DNA of 64,000 nt, taken from positions 3,932,619 through 3,996,618 of the forward strand of contig CM019230.1 in the NCBI GenBank assembly GCA_009741485.1. Reading direction: 5' to 3'. A program made the position numbers and the translations under genes. The notes below the pieces were generated by a model. It saw only the letters and a program-made list of their open reading frames with translations. It was not told the DNA's origin and ran no database searches. Shown here piece by piece: positions 23,191 to 35,960 of this stretch; the first letter of the stretch is position 1; every line of letters begins with the position of its first letter. The DNA comes from Malurus cyaneus samueli (lineage: Eukaryota > Chordata > Aves > Passeriformes > Maluridae).

Positions 23191-25582
23191 ATTTCTTACT
23201 TATGTTTAAATGATTTGTGAAGGGGGAAAAAAAATTCTATTTTATAGCCTGTGCCTTTAGCCGTAGGGGAAACTGTTTTCTGTGAGTTCTGTATTTTTCT
23301 TTTGGATAGATAGCCTTCCTCTAATTACTTATCTTTACTTTGGTTGTTTTACAGGAAGCTAAAGTTTTCCCTAATCTTGTAAGTTTTATCAGTTTAAAGT
23401 TATCTATTGGGTGAAACATCAAACTGTCCCAGTTTCTGCTTTACTCATTTCAGGGTGAGATTTTTCCTGAAGAATACGATCTTTAATGCCTCAGCATTAA
23501 AAACACTGTAGGCCCCTCTTTAGTACAAGCAATTATATTCCAGTGCTCTAACCTAAGGATTGTGCAAAAGGCAAAAAAGGTGAAGAGAAGTGGATTTGCC
23601 AAGGAACCTTCTGAAAGTCACACAGAAAATCAGGCAGAACCCAAAGTGCTCTGTTTTTGGGGTCACTGGACACGATGTCCAGCAGATTTTAGAGCAAGCT
23701 CCAGCACACAAACATGGGAATTGCCAGGGGAAGAACAGCCGGGATCTCCTGGACCCCCCAGCCCTAAGGGAAGGCCACAATGGCCATCCTTGTTTTTTTG
23801 GGATGGCTTTGGACACTATGGAGCATTGAAATAAAGACACAGGTCCCCATGTTGAGCCAGCAAGAGGAATCCCATCCCCACAACAGGCTGGAGCCACGGC
23901 TCTAGAAAGCAGAACATCCCCTGGAACTGGCAGAAAGGATCCTTGCCACAGGGTGTGTTTTGGTGAGTTTGGGCTCTGAACACGGCCCCTCTTCCCCATT
24001 TCCTGTCCCCATCAGTCACACTCAGCCTCGCTCCACTTTCTGCCTCTGGAAGCCCAGCCTCGTGTTTTCTGCAGCATTTTCTGCAGCAAAGAGCCTCAGC
24101 TCCAAACCACCTAATAATACATCTCAGTTCCTCCTGACTTGGTAGTGTCTACCTTGGAGAGGCCAAGGGTTGGAAGAGACAAGTGAATTGGCAGTGCTGT
24201 GTGGAGGCACTCACACAAATCCTGCCCACCCTGAGCTGGATCCACCCAGTGCTTTTAGCAGGACTGGCTTGGAGAAGGATTTTTGAAAAGCAAAGAATCA
24301 ATAAGGGGATAAAAAATAATTAAGTGACTGCTTGGCCTGAATCTTGAGATATTCAAGGACTTCCCACATGGTGCTAAGTGAGAGGTTTCTCTTTTGGAGT
24401 GCAGTTCACAGCCAAGCTCAGCCTCAGCCACATCTGCTCTTCCAGGGATGCTCCAATGCTTGGATGTGGCCGGTGAGCTCCCAAAGTTGGGAGAGTTTAG
24501 GGCTGATCTGGCTGGGAGATGCTCTGATCCTGTGCATTCCTCAGGGAAAGGTTTCTAAGAGACCCCTTCAGGATCCCAGGCTGGGGAATAAAGTGAAGGG
24601 AAGTCCTTCTGAACATCAGCAGTGCGTGGCAGCTTGCAGTGCAGCAAGGGGAGTGTCTCCACTGGCACCTGCACGTGTGGAACCCATTTTCCCCTTCCCA
24701 ATATCCACTGATGCCTCTGCAAAGGTGAAGAGCAGCCCTAAAATCAGCAGCCACAGCCTCATGTGCGAGGAAGAAGCTTATGGGAGCTCAAGGGTTGTTC
24801 TTCATGCATTTTCCCTTTGACTGCAAAGACAGCAAATATCCAGGCTCCAGTTCTGCTAGCCTGCCTTAAATCCTCTTATTTGACTGAATTAATCCAGAGA
24901 CTAACTTATAAACCACCTGTGTTGTCCTAACCTTTTCCTGTTGTCTAGAAAGCAGGATTTTGTGTTTATTCCTCTGTCTCAAATCTCCATCTGAGTTATT
25001 TGCACTCAGAGAGATCTCCCTCTGAGGTCCTGCTTCAGGACTCAGACTTACAGACACACGAACTTGCTTGTTAGGTTTTTGTGGTGAAGGTGAAGATACA
25101 ATCTTGTGGAGAAAGAAATCCACCAGATATGCCAAATATCAAAATATTTCTTCCATAACAAAACATTGCTTGCCCTTGAGCATTACTACCAACTGTTTAT
25201 TATTATTTAACATCAGTGGGAGCAGCCTTATTTGCAGGAGGTGCAATCCATTGGTCCTGATGGGAATATTACAACAAGAAAACTTCTGAAGATGACCCGT
25301 TATGTGCAAATTATTAACTCAAGGTAAAGATTTAGAATCATCCAAGAGGCACAGAGACTGCCTGAAGCAGAGGTACAGAAGGAGCAGCTCTGGAAGGAGC
25401 AGCTAAACACCTCATTAACTGAGCTTCACGCCGTTCAGTCTGAGTGACTGGATATTTCCAACACAATTGAAACTGTGGTTCCCTGAATTAATGTTATTTT
25501 TAATAAAAGGAGGCGTTAAGTTGCCTTCTTTGGTGAGCAGTGAGGAATGTTTCTAACTTGCCTAGCAGACACGGCTGCGTTT

Positions 25583-25640
25583 GGGTGATATTTGTGAGGC
25601 ACTTGGAGAAGAAATGTGCTATATAAAATTAGAGATTATG
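25583..25640 (+). repeat. Relic resembling the tail of an ancient SINE/LINE
   Basis: The run around GAGGCACTTGGAGAAGAAAT followed by GTGCTATATAAA resembles the widely spread 'cacttTgaga...tgctatataa' tail found in ancient vertebrate interspersed repeats. The family is uncertain and the relic is short. Confidence 0.45.
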
Positions 25641-28600
25641 CCAAACCTCAGTGTTGGATTAATATGTCTGTGTGAATTTAGAGGATGAAAAGTCACCTTC
25701 CATTAAATGGCAACGTGTCAAATTCCATGTTAGTGTAAACTGATGCAGACAGTTATAAAAAAGTTATTCCAGTTGTACTGACAAAGAATCTGACCTTGGT
25801 CCATTTGCTTGAAATGAAGCAATCAAAATCCTGCTCCTGGCAGAAGTTTGTATTAAAAGTGATGGCTGGATCCTGGCTTTGCTTTTTGGGTCTTTTAAAA
25901 ATGCAAAATGATGATCTATTGGTCCAGAAGCAACCAGTGCTAGTAAAGAAGTTTCAAATCAGCAGAAAGATGCTTTGTAAATTACAGATTTTTGAGAAAG
26001 TTGTTTTTGGGGGTGTTTTGTGGATTCACCTGAAATTGCAGAGCAAGAATAAGTTTCTGTTCAAAACTAAGGAATGCATTTTGTGTCCTCCCAAATGCTG
26101 CATGGTATTTTGTGAAAGCTGGTGCAGGAAATTGGGGCGCTGCAGCACCGAGCACTGCAGCAGCAGCAGGAATATCCCAGCCAGATCCCTCTGCTCCAGA
26201 GGACACAGCCACACACTGCAGCAAACAGAGCTGCAGGACCAAAGCGCTTTCAGTGTCTCACTGGGAGATTTTTGCTGGCTAAATTAGCAAAATTCAGAGC
26301 ATACATTAGGGCTGTGACTCCAGTTAATGAGTCCTTTGTTTTATTAGCTGAATTGGGTAAGGAAGGTCGTTTTCTAATACATCTTTCCCAGCAGAGTAAA
26401 ATACTCACCACTGAAAACAGCCATAGGCAATCCATTATTTTTATATTACCCGTGTAAGCTGCTCCTTACAAATAATGAACACTCATAACTAAACGCTGCT
26501 CAGAAGAATAAATGACTAACCAGATTTTATCAGTACACAAGCTAAATTCAATGATTTATGAAGAAATCTTGGTCCCGTCTAATGGAATTTTCCCAAAATA
26601 AATTCATGTAAACAACTTGCCACAAAGAGGCAGTCAGTGCTGGTTGGTATGTGTAAACAGCTTTAACAGTTGAGAATATAATCTCCTTGACTGCTGGGCA
26701 GTCTGGGGAGATTCATGCAGAGTCTCCTTTCAGAAAACCACCTTTGGCTCTGCTCCCCCTGACATCATAATGCCACCCGTTTCATTAGTTTTTAGGAGAT
26801 GTTAATATCATCACAGATGGGTAGAATCGTTTTGCCTCTCAAACCGAACACATGAATTTTGACAGCGCTCATCAGAATCACAGGTAGAACGAGTGGGAGG
26901 AGGTAAAAGGGACAGAAATGAGCAAAATCCAACTCCTGAATAAATGTATCACAGTGTACTCAGTTCCAGCAGTGGGTTTTCCAACACCTTTTTACATGTT
27001 CCTAGAATCCATCTGTAAGTACAGTGGGGTCGTATTAACGTGCCACAGTCATTCTTAACATGTTTCCAGGGTAACTCTTATTTACACGGTCTCTGACTGC
27101 AAAGTAAAGTCAAATGTTTAATAATTTATCTCTCTGATGTTAATTAGTCCTGTTAGGAGGTGCCACTGAGAGCAATGTGTGTAAACTGATCTGTGTGAGT
27201 GGCTCAGGCCCATTTGGACCGGTTCCCAAACAACCTAGAGCGGAGTTCTAAAGCAAACCAAGCCCTTTTCAGTTTGCATCATTATCAGAAATATTTCCTC
27301 CTCCGCCTTAATTCATCCTCAAGAGCAACACAGCATAGTCAGCAGCAGTTCTGGGAGAATAAGGGCAAGTGGGCAGGCTGGCTGAGTACCAAAACTGCAG
27401 AGACAGTTCGCTTTTTCTAATGGCTGTTCATAAATACAGCATATTAGCAGTTTCATGGGGATGGGAGCTAAGTACAACATGTTCTGCTGCCCGGTGGAAG
27501 AAGAAATCCTGCACTATTCACACAGATTTTACAGGCACTAATAAGTACCTTTTTTAGATTTGTAGAACTTTCAAGGCTTTTCACAGTTAATATTTCTACA
27601 TTAGCCTGATTTTCCAATCTGCCCGCTGGGCAGATGAAGACTGATGGTTTTTAAAAGGGACCGGTGATTTTGCACGCCTGTTCTGGGGTGCCTAACTTGA
27701 GCCAGCCCTGAGAACAGCCTGATAGTTTGAGGATTTCCAAAAATCAGTTCTTTTGAGGTGTCTCAGCCTAACACCTCATCAGTCTCCCCTCAACTTTAGC
27801 CAGTGACAAAAAACAATCCCCAAACACTCCTCGCTGCTGCAGTCCCTCCTGCAGATGCACAGGGTGCTTTCTTACAGAGATATGAGATTTAATTTGCTGC
27901 TGCTCCATGGCTGGGGATTATGAGCTCAGATCGAAGGGGTTCCTAGGATTTTTATCGTGGAGCTCTCAGTTCAGAGCAGTGTGAATGACACCAGTATTTA
28001 TTCCCACTGTCTCAGACATCTGTCTGATTGGCTCCCTGTAACTCGTGAGCTATTTTAGACTATACTTTCTTGACTGTAGAAACTTTTGTTTCAATTTTAG
28101 CTTGATGTGTTTAAAACAAAAGAAGTGTCTTTGGCCAGCTGAATTAAAGGATATTATCCATCCGTGGCTTTTACATTAGAACGGCTTCGTTTTGAAATAA
28201 GAACAGAATAGTTTAATTCAATCATTGGCACAGAAATAATACCGGTATCAGATAGAAGAGACTTCCTAGGAAAGATATACCTGATGTCAGACAGCCTCAT
28301 AAGCAGGCTGGCAGCCAGTTCTAATGGAAAAACAGTCTGTGAAGAATTCCCAGCATATTATATTCCCAGGCTTTTTGGAAGCTATTTTCTGGCTAATCAA
28401 AAAACAGAAGCTATGTCTTCAGCAGATATAGAATAACATCCTTGCTGAAATACAGCAGCTCCAGATCTGGCCCCAGCACGGATTTAAGATGTTTAGCTGC
28501 ACTTGAACCCCAACCTTTATTACCCACCTAGCTTTAATTGGGTGTGACAGCACTCCAAGTCAGGGTGTTCAGGGCAGTGGGAGTGAAATGGGAAATCAAA

Positions 28601-29269
28601 CCAGAGCAGAGTGATGGTGATTTACAATGACTTTGCACAAACGGATCTCTCATGAATAAGGCAACAGGGAAGTCACAGTTCTGTGCCTTTTCCACATCCA
28701 TGTGCATGAACCTGCTGGCCAAATCCCACCCTGTGGCTCCAGAACTGCTGATCATCCAGCCCTCAGCTGCACCGCCTGTGGGGAAAACACGGATGGGTTC
28801 AAGCATTCCATGCAAACATGGATTAATCTACAAAAGAAGTTAATGAAGCATGAGATGTGAGTGGTGTTTATGCAGCATCTGGGCTATGGAGCTAAAACTG
28901 TGATAGCTTGGCACCCCCTTCTCAGAATGCTCTTTCCCTACTCTTCTCTCCATAAAACATGAGTTGAGGTCACGCAGCTGCAGGCACTGAGTGCTGTTGA
29001 GAGCTGCTGGGGATGTGCAATAGCTGAGTGGACCAATACAAACATTTCAGGCCTCTCATGGCCTGTTTGCCAATCTTAATGTCATCCTGGAGGATGAAAT
29101 TTGTAACTAATTTTATGCATAAGACATGCACAGAAATAGCACCAGTCTGTCAATCCCATGGGCTGCTGCTTCCACAAGTAATGGATGTTCAGTGTTGGGC
29201 AGTACTTTGGTCACTGCATTCCTGCAAAGGGAAGCAGGATCAGGATGAATCCCTGCTTTTCCTTCTGCT

Positions 29270-29380
29270 TTCAGTCACTCTGTCAATCTAGACAAATTGG
29301 TTAATCTTCTTACATCTTATTCTGGTAATCTGTAAAGTAGCTGTTCTGAAGCTTAATTACTATTTGTGAAGCACTCAAGA
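29270..29380 (+). mobile_element. MIR-type SINE relic (3' part)
   Basis: Reads in MIR order. 'GGTTAATCTTCTTACATCTTA' matches the 'cttaacctctctgtgcctca' block, and 'GGTAATCTGTAAAGTAG' the 'catctgtaaaatgg' block. 'GAAGCTTAATTACT...GTGAAGCACTCAAGA' matches the 3' 'ggattaa...gtaaagcactt' block. The copy is divergent, as expected for an element that was active before the bird lineage arose. Confidence 0.6.
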
Positions 29381-30919
29381 ATTTCAAATGAATGATGACA
29401 TGGAAACACAAAGTATTGTGGCCTGCTCCTTTGAAACTTTGGGGCTCTTTATTATCCATCAAGCAGGTCCAATTCTCCTTTTAATTACTTCCACCTTATA
29501 TTACTACAAATCTCCAAAGTAATTATTTACATTGTTGTAATAGAACAGATTCAGGCTGAGTTTTCCTTGCTTCAGGAGCAGGTGAAGATCTTTGAGGATA
29601 GTTCAATTTTAGCTCAAACACCCAGGGTGTTTCCTCAGCCAGTTATTCCCTTCCTCCCAGGTTTTTGCTCTGCTCCCCTTTTCATCCAGCAGCAGATTTT
29701 TGCAGCACTTCACCTTCCTACAGTGTGTATCACACAGAGTTTACACCACTTTCAAAGAATCAGTAACATTTCTCACATCTGGAAGTGGTCAGTAACAGGA
29801 ATACAATTCTCAGCAAAGTATAAACTTAAATTTTGCATAGTAGAGTTTATATCAGACAGTCTAAAGGTTTGAAGTATAGTTCAAATATTCATTTGTAAAT
29901 TGAATTCTTGCACTCTGCATTCCACAGTGGGAGAGATCTTCATGATGATTAACACCTCTCTGGGGCAAGTTGAGATTTTTTTGTATTTTTTACTCAATAC
30001 TATTCAGATGTGCCTGGCATTTAGGTCCCCAATTGTCCAAGATCTTTTGACATATCCAGCATAAGCACGAGTAGCACGAGTAACTTGCACAGTGAAAAAT
30101 CTCTCTAGACACAAATACCTTATTTCCAGCTCTTTCCATCATAACCATGAGTAAACTCATGATCAGCAATACAGAATTCTTTTTGGAGAAATCGTCCAGT
30201 GACCCTCCCAGGCAGCCCCTCTGTGTCAGGAGCACCCCTGGCTGCAGAACTCACCCTTTGGCTGCAGCAGTTTGGAACAAGCTGGCAGCTCTCTGCATTC
30301 TCCATGAGTTATCCTGATTGTGTCTGACATCAGGGGTCAGTAAGATCACTGGAAATGTCCCTTTGCTGATCTTCTGAGGATCCTCAGAGCTTTCTCCCTG
30401 CCAGCTGCTAAACTGCCTGCCTCAGATGCCATAACTAGAGTGGAAAGAAATATCTTCCTGAAAATGTGGTCCCTGTGACTGCTACTTTGTGTGTTTTCTC
30501 CTTACACATGCACATAAAGTGTCTTGTTTGTCTAATTACTAGGATGGCACCAAAACCCATCAACAGCTATAAATTCACAAACCCTGACTCTTTCTGAGCT
30601 AGTGAGATCAAAGCTGCTGTGTTTTACATAGTTGGATACACTGACATCACTGAAAAGGGGGAAAAAATCTTAAATAGGGATGACTAATATGAAATGGCAT
30701 ATGCAGCTTTTAATACATGCCCTTCTCTTACAAGAAAGAAGAATTTATTGCCATACCCATGCTATTGTATTAAGGAAATTTAGGTCAAATCCTAAGACGC
30801 TGAAGATTGTTAAACTCCATTTCAGCCCAGCTAATAGAGAAGCCACCAGGGCCTCCAGAATAATGAGGATATTTTGAAAGTTTGAAAGTGTAGCAGAGAA
30901 CTCATGTGGATTTCCCCCA

Positions 30920-30977
30920 TTTTATTTTTTTATTTTATTATTATTTTTTTTTTTTATTTATTTATTTTTTTTTTTTA
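30920..30977 (+). repeat. T-rich low-complexity tract (TTTA/T runs)
   Basis: Nearly 60 bases of T with scattered A, in a TTTATTT pattern. It could be the reverse complement of a degraded poly(A) tail, but no retroposon body is clear beside it. Confidence 0.85.
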
Positions 30978-31335
30978 GTTCCATCTGCCTCCAGATATTT
31001 AAGTCCTCACAGAGTGCCTGAGTCACATTATCAAGCCTTCCCCCATAAGTACAAAGCCTTTTGGCAATGAAAGCTGAGATTTTATGCATCCACATGAGAC
31101 AGGGGCTCTAAGCAATGCACCAAATATTGCCAACAACACCACAAGATTTCCCAACACTGTTTTGATTCCAGCTGGGTGATGGTGATTTACACCAGGTCCC
31201 TGCTTTGCCCATGAAACCATAAATTTGATTGTGCTCTGCGGTTCTGTAGGTCAGCACTGCTCACAGCTGCACTGCACAAAGATATTGTGGAACAAGGGAA
31301 GGAAAATCCTGATGTTCTCAGGTGCTCAGTGCCCA

Positions 31336-32437
31336 CCTGAGCTTTGGGAATCCTTCCTGAGCTTTGGGAATCCATCCTGAGCTTTGGGAATCGCCCTGAG
31401 CTTTGGGAATCCTCCTGAGCTTTGGGAATCCTCCTGAGCTTTGGGAATCCATCCTGAGCTTTGGGAATCCTCCTGAGCTTTGGAAATCCTCCCTGAGCTT
31501 TGGGAATCGCCCCTGAGCTTTGGGAATCCTCCTGAGCTTTGGGAATCCATCCTGAGCTTTGGGAATCGCCCCTGAGCTTGGGAATCCCTCCTGAGCTTTG
31601 GGAATCCTCCTGAGCTTTGGGAATCGCCCTGAGCTTGGACCATCCTGAGCTTTGGGAATCCTCCCTGAGCTTTGGGAATCGCCCCTGAGCTTTGGGAATC
31701 GCTCCTGAGCTTTGGGAATCCCTCCTGAGCTTTGGGAATCCCTCCTGAGCTTTGGGAATCCCCCTGAGCTTTGGGAATCCCTGAGCTTTGGGAATCCCTG
31801 AGCTTTGGGAATCGCCCCTGAGCTTTGGGAATCGCCCCTGAGCTTTGGGAATCCTCCCTGAGCTTTGGGAATCCTCCCTGAGCTTTGGGAATCCTCCTGA
31901 GCTTTGGAATCCTCCCTGAGCTTTGGGAATCGCTCCTGAGCTTTGGGAATCCTCCTGAGCTTTGGGAATCCTCCTGAGCTTGGGAATCGTCCTGAGCTTT
32001 GGGAATCGCCCCTGAGCTTGGGAATCGCTCCTGAGCTTTGGGAATCCCTCCTGAGCTTTGGGAATCCTCCCTGAGCTTTGGGAATCCATCCTGAGCTTTG
32101 GGAATCCTCCCTGAGCTTTGGGAATCCATCCTGAGCTTTGGGAATCCTCCCTGAGCTTTGGGAATCGCCCCTGAGCTTTGGGAATCCATCCTGAGCTTTG
32201 GGACTCCCTCCTGAGCTTTGGGAAGCCCCCCTGAGCTTTGGGAATCCATCCTTGAGCTTTGGGAATCCATCCTGAGCTTTGGGAATCCATCCTGAGCTTT
32301 GGGAATCCTCCCTGAGCTTTGGGAATCCTCCCTGAGCTTTGGGAATCCTCTCTGAGCTTTGGGAATCGATCCTGAGCTTTGGGAATCCTCCCTGAGCTTT
32401 GGGAATCCATCGTGAGCTTTGGGAATCCTCCCTGAGC
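31336..32437 (-). repeat. 1.1-kb minisatellite, 20-21-base unit, over 50 copies
   Basis: A tandem array of the unit CCTGAGCTTTGGGAATC plus a variable 2-4-base spacer (CTC, CAT, GCC, CTC-C or none), with no unrelated sequence inside. Most copies share an identical core, and variation is concentrated in the spacer and in occasional one-base losses. Units of 20 and 21 bases are mixed, so the minus-strand frames drift through SQSSG, IPKAQ and FPKLR. Open frames of 300-420 codons arise because the unit has no stop on that strand; I regard them as by-products. No promoter, start context or splice evidence supports a protein. Confidence 0.96.
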
Positions 32438-34043
32438 CAGCTCGGTGCCCCCAAACCCCACCCTGTTCTCAGAGGGGCGATGCTGCCCTGGAGGGGAGAT
32501 CCTCCAGCCCTGGGGTTAAAAAACTCGGGAATTCTCCACGCCAGCCCCAGCAGGAGCTCTCAGGGATGCCACACACAGGTCCAGGTGCTGCTCAGGGCAC
32601 ATCTCTGGGTGTCAGGGGGACACAGATACAGAATTGTCCCCCCAGGCTCGGGCTGACCACGCAGTGTCGCTGTTACCGCATTTTGGAGCTGGTCACTCAC
32701 CTCCCGTCCCAGCGGATCACAACACCAAACAACTGGCTCTTTAAATAAGAAAAAAGAAAATAAAATTATCTGGTATCATCTCTTTCTCGCTCCTCTAAAA
32801 TGCACGACTTCTTCTCCCCTGTCCTCCCCTCCTCTTTTCTCCTGGGAACCAGGATTCCTAAGCTCTGCTTGGAACTAAAGTTCAGATTTTTTGGCAGCGC
32901 AGAGGGACTCAAATGAGAGCTAAATTAAACCTTTTCAAAACCTCCCGAGCCAGCCGGGTAGCAGACAAGAGGCACATTCCAGGACCGTGTGGGAGATCTG
33001 AGCGTGGAGGCAGACAGCAAAGGCAAAGGTGATGCTTTTGCAGAAATGCCAACCCGTCTGTGCCGGCCCCGGCGCCGCCAAACCACGGCCAGGGCTACTG
33101 TCCCCATCCCCGCAGAAAAAATAAAATAGAAATAAAAACCCTTCCCTGATATTCTCCTGGCCAGGCTGAGCGTTTTTTGTTGATTCCAAAGAGGACAGTC
33201 AGCAGTGCAGCAGCGCTGGGATGATGGTGTGGATTTACAGAAGCACAGGGGAGGATGGAGGAGACAGGAATGACCCTGATAAAGCTGCACCTTGGCTTTG
33301 GGGGTGACAGAGCCACAAAGGAGAGCCCAGGGGAATGGTGCACCCCTAATCCTCCTTAGATTTTCTGCTCAAGTCTGCTCCAGACTGACAGAAGGCCAAG
33401 GGAATGTTTCCTGTTGGCTTTATGGTCAGAGACATTCACTCGCCCCTTTATTCCTTGTCCTTCTGAAGCAGCTTTGAAGCAGACAGACAAGCACATCCAG
33501 GAGAACAAGGATGGGCAGGGAAACTGTACAAAATTCAGGGAAAAAGTATAAAATTCCACTTCTAGCACCATGATGACCTTCTGCTAGGAATGCTTGGAAA
33601 ACTTCAGTTTTGAGGAATTCTGTATTTTGCCACAGTTTCATAACAGTAGGGCATTTCTTTGTAAACGGTAGAAAGTACTGATTTTGCAAAACTGTAAACC
33701 AAGATTTCCCCCAAGATAAGGGAAATGAAACCATTTTTTACCCCCATTATTTTGTATAAGCCGTTTCATTTAAGTGTTTTTGAACAGCAAAGTAGAAACA
33801 TTTAATGCAAGAAAGACTTGGTTTCATTGTGCATGGGCCACAGACACATAACATGAGGTACAACTGGGCGCACCAAAGGAGCTGGCTTGATAAATTTTCA
33901 TTTTCTAGGAGTTTTTCTATGAACATTGAGGGATAATCACCATTACTGGTCTCTAAAACAGGCCAGACATTTGATTAGAAGGGATTTAGGTGGAGCTCAT
34001 TCTGTTTAGAGCAGGCAGAGGGACTTAACCAGACTCTTTAGGT

Positions 34044-34057
34044 CTATGATTCTATGG
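34044..34057 (+). mobile_element. Possible CR1 3'-terminal octamer remnant
   Basis: CTATGATTCTATGG matches the ATTCTATG octamer doublet that ends CR1 elements in birds. The 150 bases upstream do not clearly match the CR1 3' region, so this may be an old copy or chance. Confidence 0.35.
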
Positions 34058-35699
34058 CAACACCACAATCTCTGCAAAACTGTATGGTTTGTTCCCAGAA
34101 CCATAAATCTAGCCTGGCATCACTGGAAACTCCGTGTTGGAAAGCTCAGTTTAATTTCAGATTTATTGCAGTAATCAAAACTGAACAAAATCAGCCCAGG
34201 ACCGAGCCTCCTACCTGAACCTGTGACTTGTGGAATGAAAGTTGCTTGAGTTTTCTGGTACTTAGGAATTCCTGCTGGATCAGAAATGTCACAATCATTT
34301 TATGTCTTGGCTTTCAGTAGGACTGCAGTCAGAGTGGTTGCCCCAGACAAACAAAACAAACCTCTGTGTCTCAGTCTGTTGGTGGCCGATGAAGGCGTAG
34401 TGGGGTACACTAATTTTTGTTGAATTATCTAATGTCCTCATGCAAATGAAAAATTGCAATTCCGTGGTTTGGTGTTTTAGGGTTTGATGGCCCCTACCAA
34501 AGTCAGGGAAGGGAAAACCAGATGGAATTTAATGAGTGACCCCCATCCCATGGAACTGTTGTCCCTTGTTTGTGAGGACTGATGTTCTCTTGAGTTGAAG
34601 GGATTTAATGAATAAAAATGGATTTATTTACTTTGCCCAAATTCACTGATGTATCTGTAACTGGCATCAGGATCCAGACCACAAACTATCATTGAAATTT
34701 TACTGCTGGGGCACCCAAACAATGAAAGGACACTGGATCCCTAATCAGTGAGTCCAAATTACAGAGCACCAGAACCCTGGCTAGTCAAAACTGACATGTC
34801 ACTGTTTGGTCTCAAGGCCACTTAAATTTTTAAATTACATTTTGAAATCTAGATGTTTGAATTTTACTGCACTTGGAGTAGATGACTGAACCATTTGCTG
34901 TAAAATACATCCAAAGAGTTTATACCTTTCACTGAGAAACTACTGGCCAACCTTTTAGCAAGATAAGAATCTAATTATATACTTTTAAAATGACATTTAG
35001 AGGCCTCAGGACTTTTCATATTTGATCTCCGATCTTAGAACTGGCATCTGTTTCTCCTTTTAGTTAAGAAACGGAAAGACTATTTACATATTCTTAGGAG
35101 TATATCTCCAATTAAATCTTTTTCAGAACTGCACTCTCAACATTTCATATTAGGTTTCTTGGCAGACAACTATCTTTTTCTTTAAGAGATTTATTTATTC
35201 AGTTGGATAGTTTTTTTCATCCTTTGCCTGGGCACTGGAGTCTTCGGCCTCACCATCCTATAATTAGAAAAATGACCCTACTTAGAAGTTTTACAGCTCT
35301 GCTCCAAAACATCGTCTTCCCTGTCCATTTATTTATCCACCTTTTTACTGATGTGGCTTCGTCTGGTAACTGCCTTTCTACTGCAATCTCCAGCAAAATA
35401 AATCTAAGCAGGCATTTAAAAACTTGTCACCAAAGACCAGCATCCAAACCAAGGAATCAGCTCTTTGAATGACAACAAAATATGTTTACATTCAATGAGA
35501 AGAAGAGGTGGGCGGGAAAGACAAGAGAAACGCAGGGAAAGCACAGACTGTGATGATATTTTATAAACAATTCCTTCAGTCCCAAGTGTAGAAATCGTTC
35601 CTCCCCCAAACCATGGGTAGAAGTCCCTATTGCCCCGTTTTCCTAATCAGCCTGTGTATATTTTCTCTTTAGTTTTCAGGTAGTGAAGTTGTCTGCACA

Positions 35700-35960
35700 G
35701 GATAAATGAGCAGCAATCAGCTCCCCAGCATTTCCCAGGGCGCAGCAGCGGCGCCGTGTCCTCGCCTTCTCCGGCCATCTGACAATGGATGTCTTTTGCA
35801 ACGTGCCTGGAACGTCACCAAACCCGGGCTCCTCTGGACTGGGATGGGAAGCAGATTCCAGAATCTTTCCAATGCCTCATAAAAGATACCCTGTCAGCAC
35901 CCTGTGAGTCACGGAGCAGGGCGGGTCCTCCCCCAGCGCCGCTGTGACACCGCAGGGCTC
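35700..35960. promoter_or_regulatory. Isolated GC-rich, CpG-containing patch
   Basis: A short island of higher GC within AT-rich desert, with CpGs clustered around 35735-35790 and 35915-35965. No exon is recognised in it. It could be a distal regulatory element or a chance fluctuation. Confidence 0.3.

Larger units (their letters stand above)
23191..30916. other. Gene-desert sequence with old repeat relics
   Basis: About 7.7 kb without a recognisable exon. Apart from the relics at 25583-25640 and 29270-29380, it is unique sequence. Stretches such as 26450-27150 and 28080-28430 are AT-rich with homeobox-like TAAT cores, and could be conserved non-coding DNA, but conservation cannot be judged from one sequence. 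Confidence 0.4.

Noticed and set aside
25796..26287. 163-codon plus frame
   Set aside because: Composition looks random, with no motif and no splice-consistent context.
31336..32437. Possible CRISPR array
   Set aside because: Repeats are contiguous with only 2-4 variable bases between them, there are no unique spacers and no cas genes, and the genome is vertebrate.
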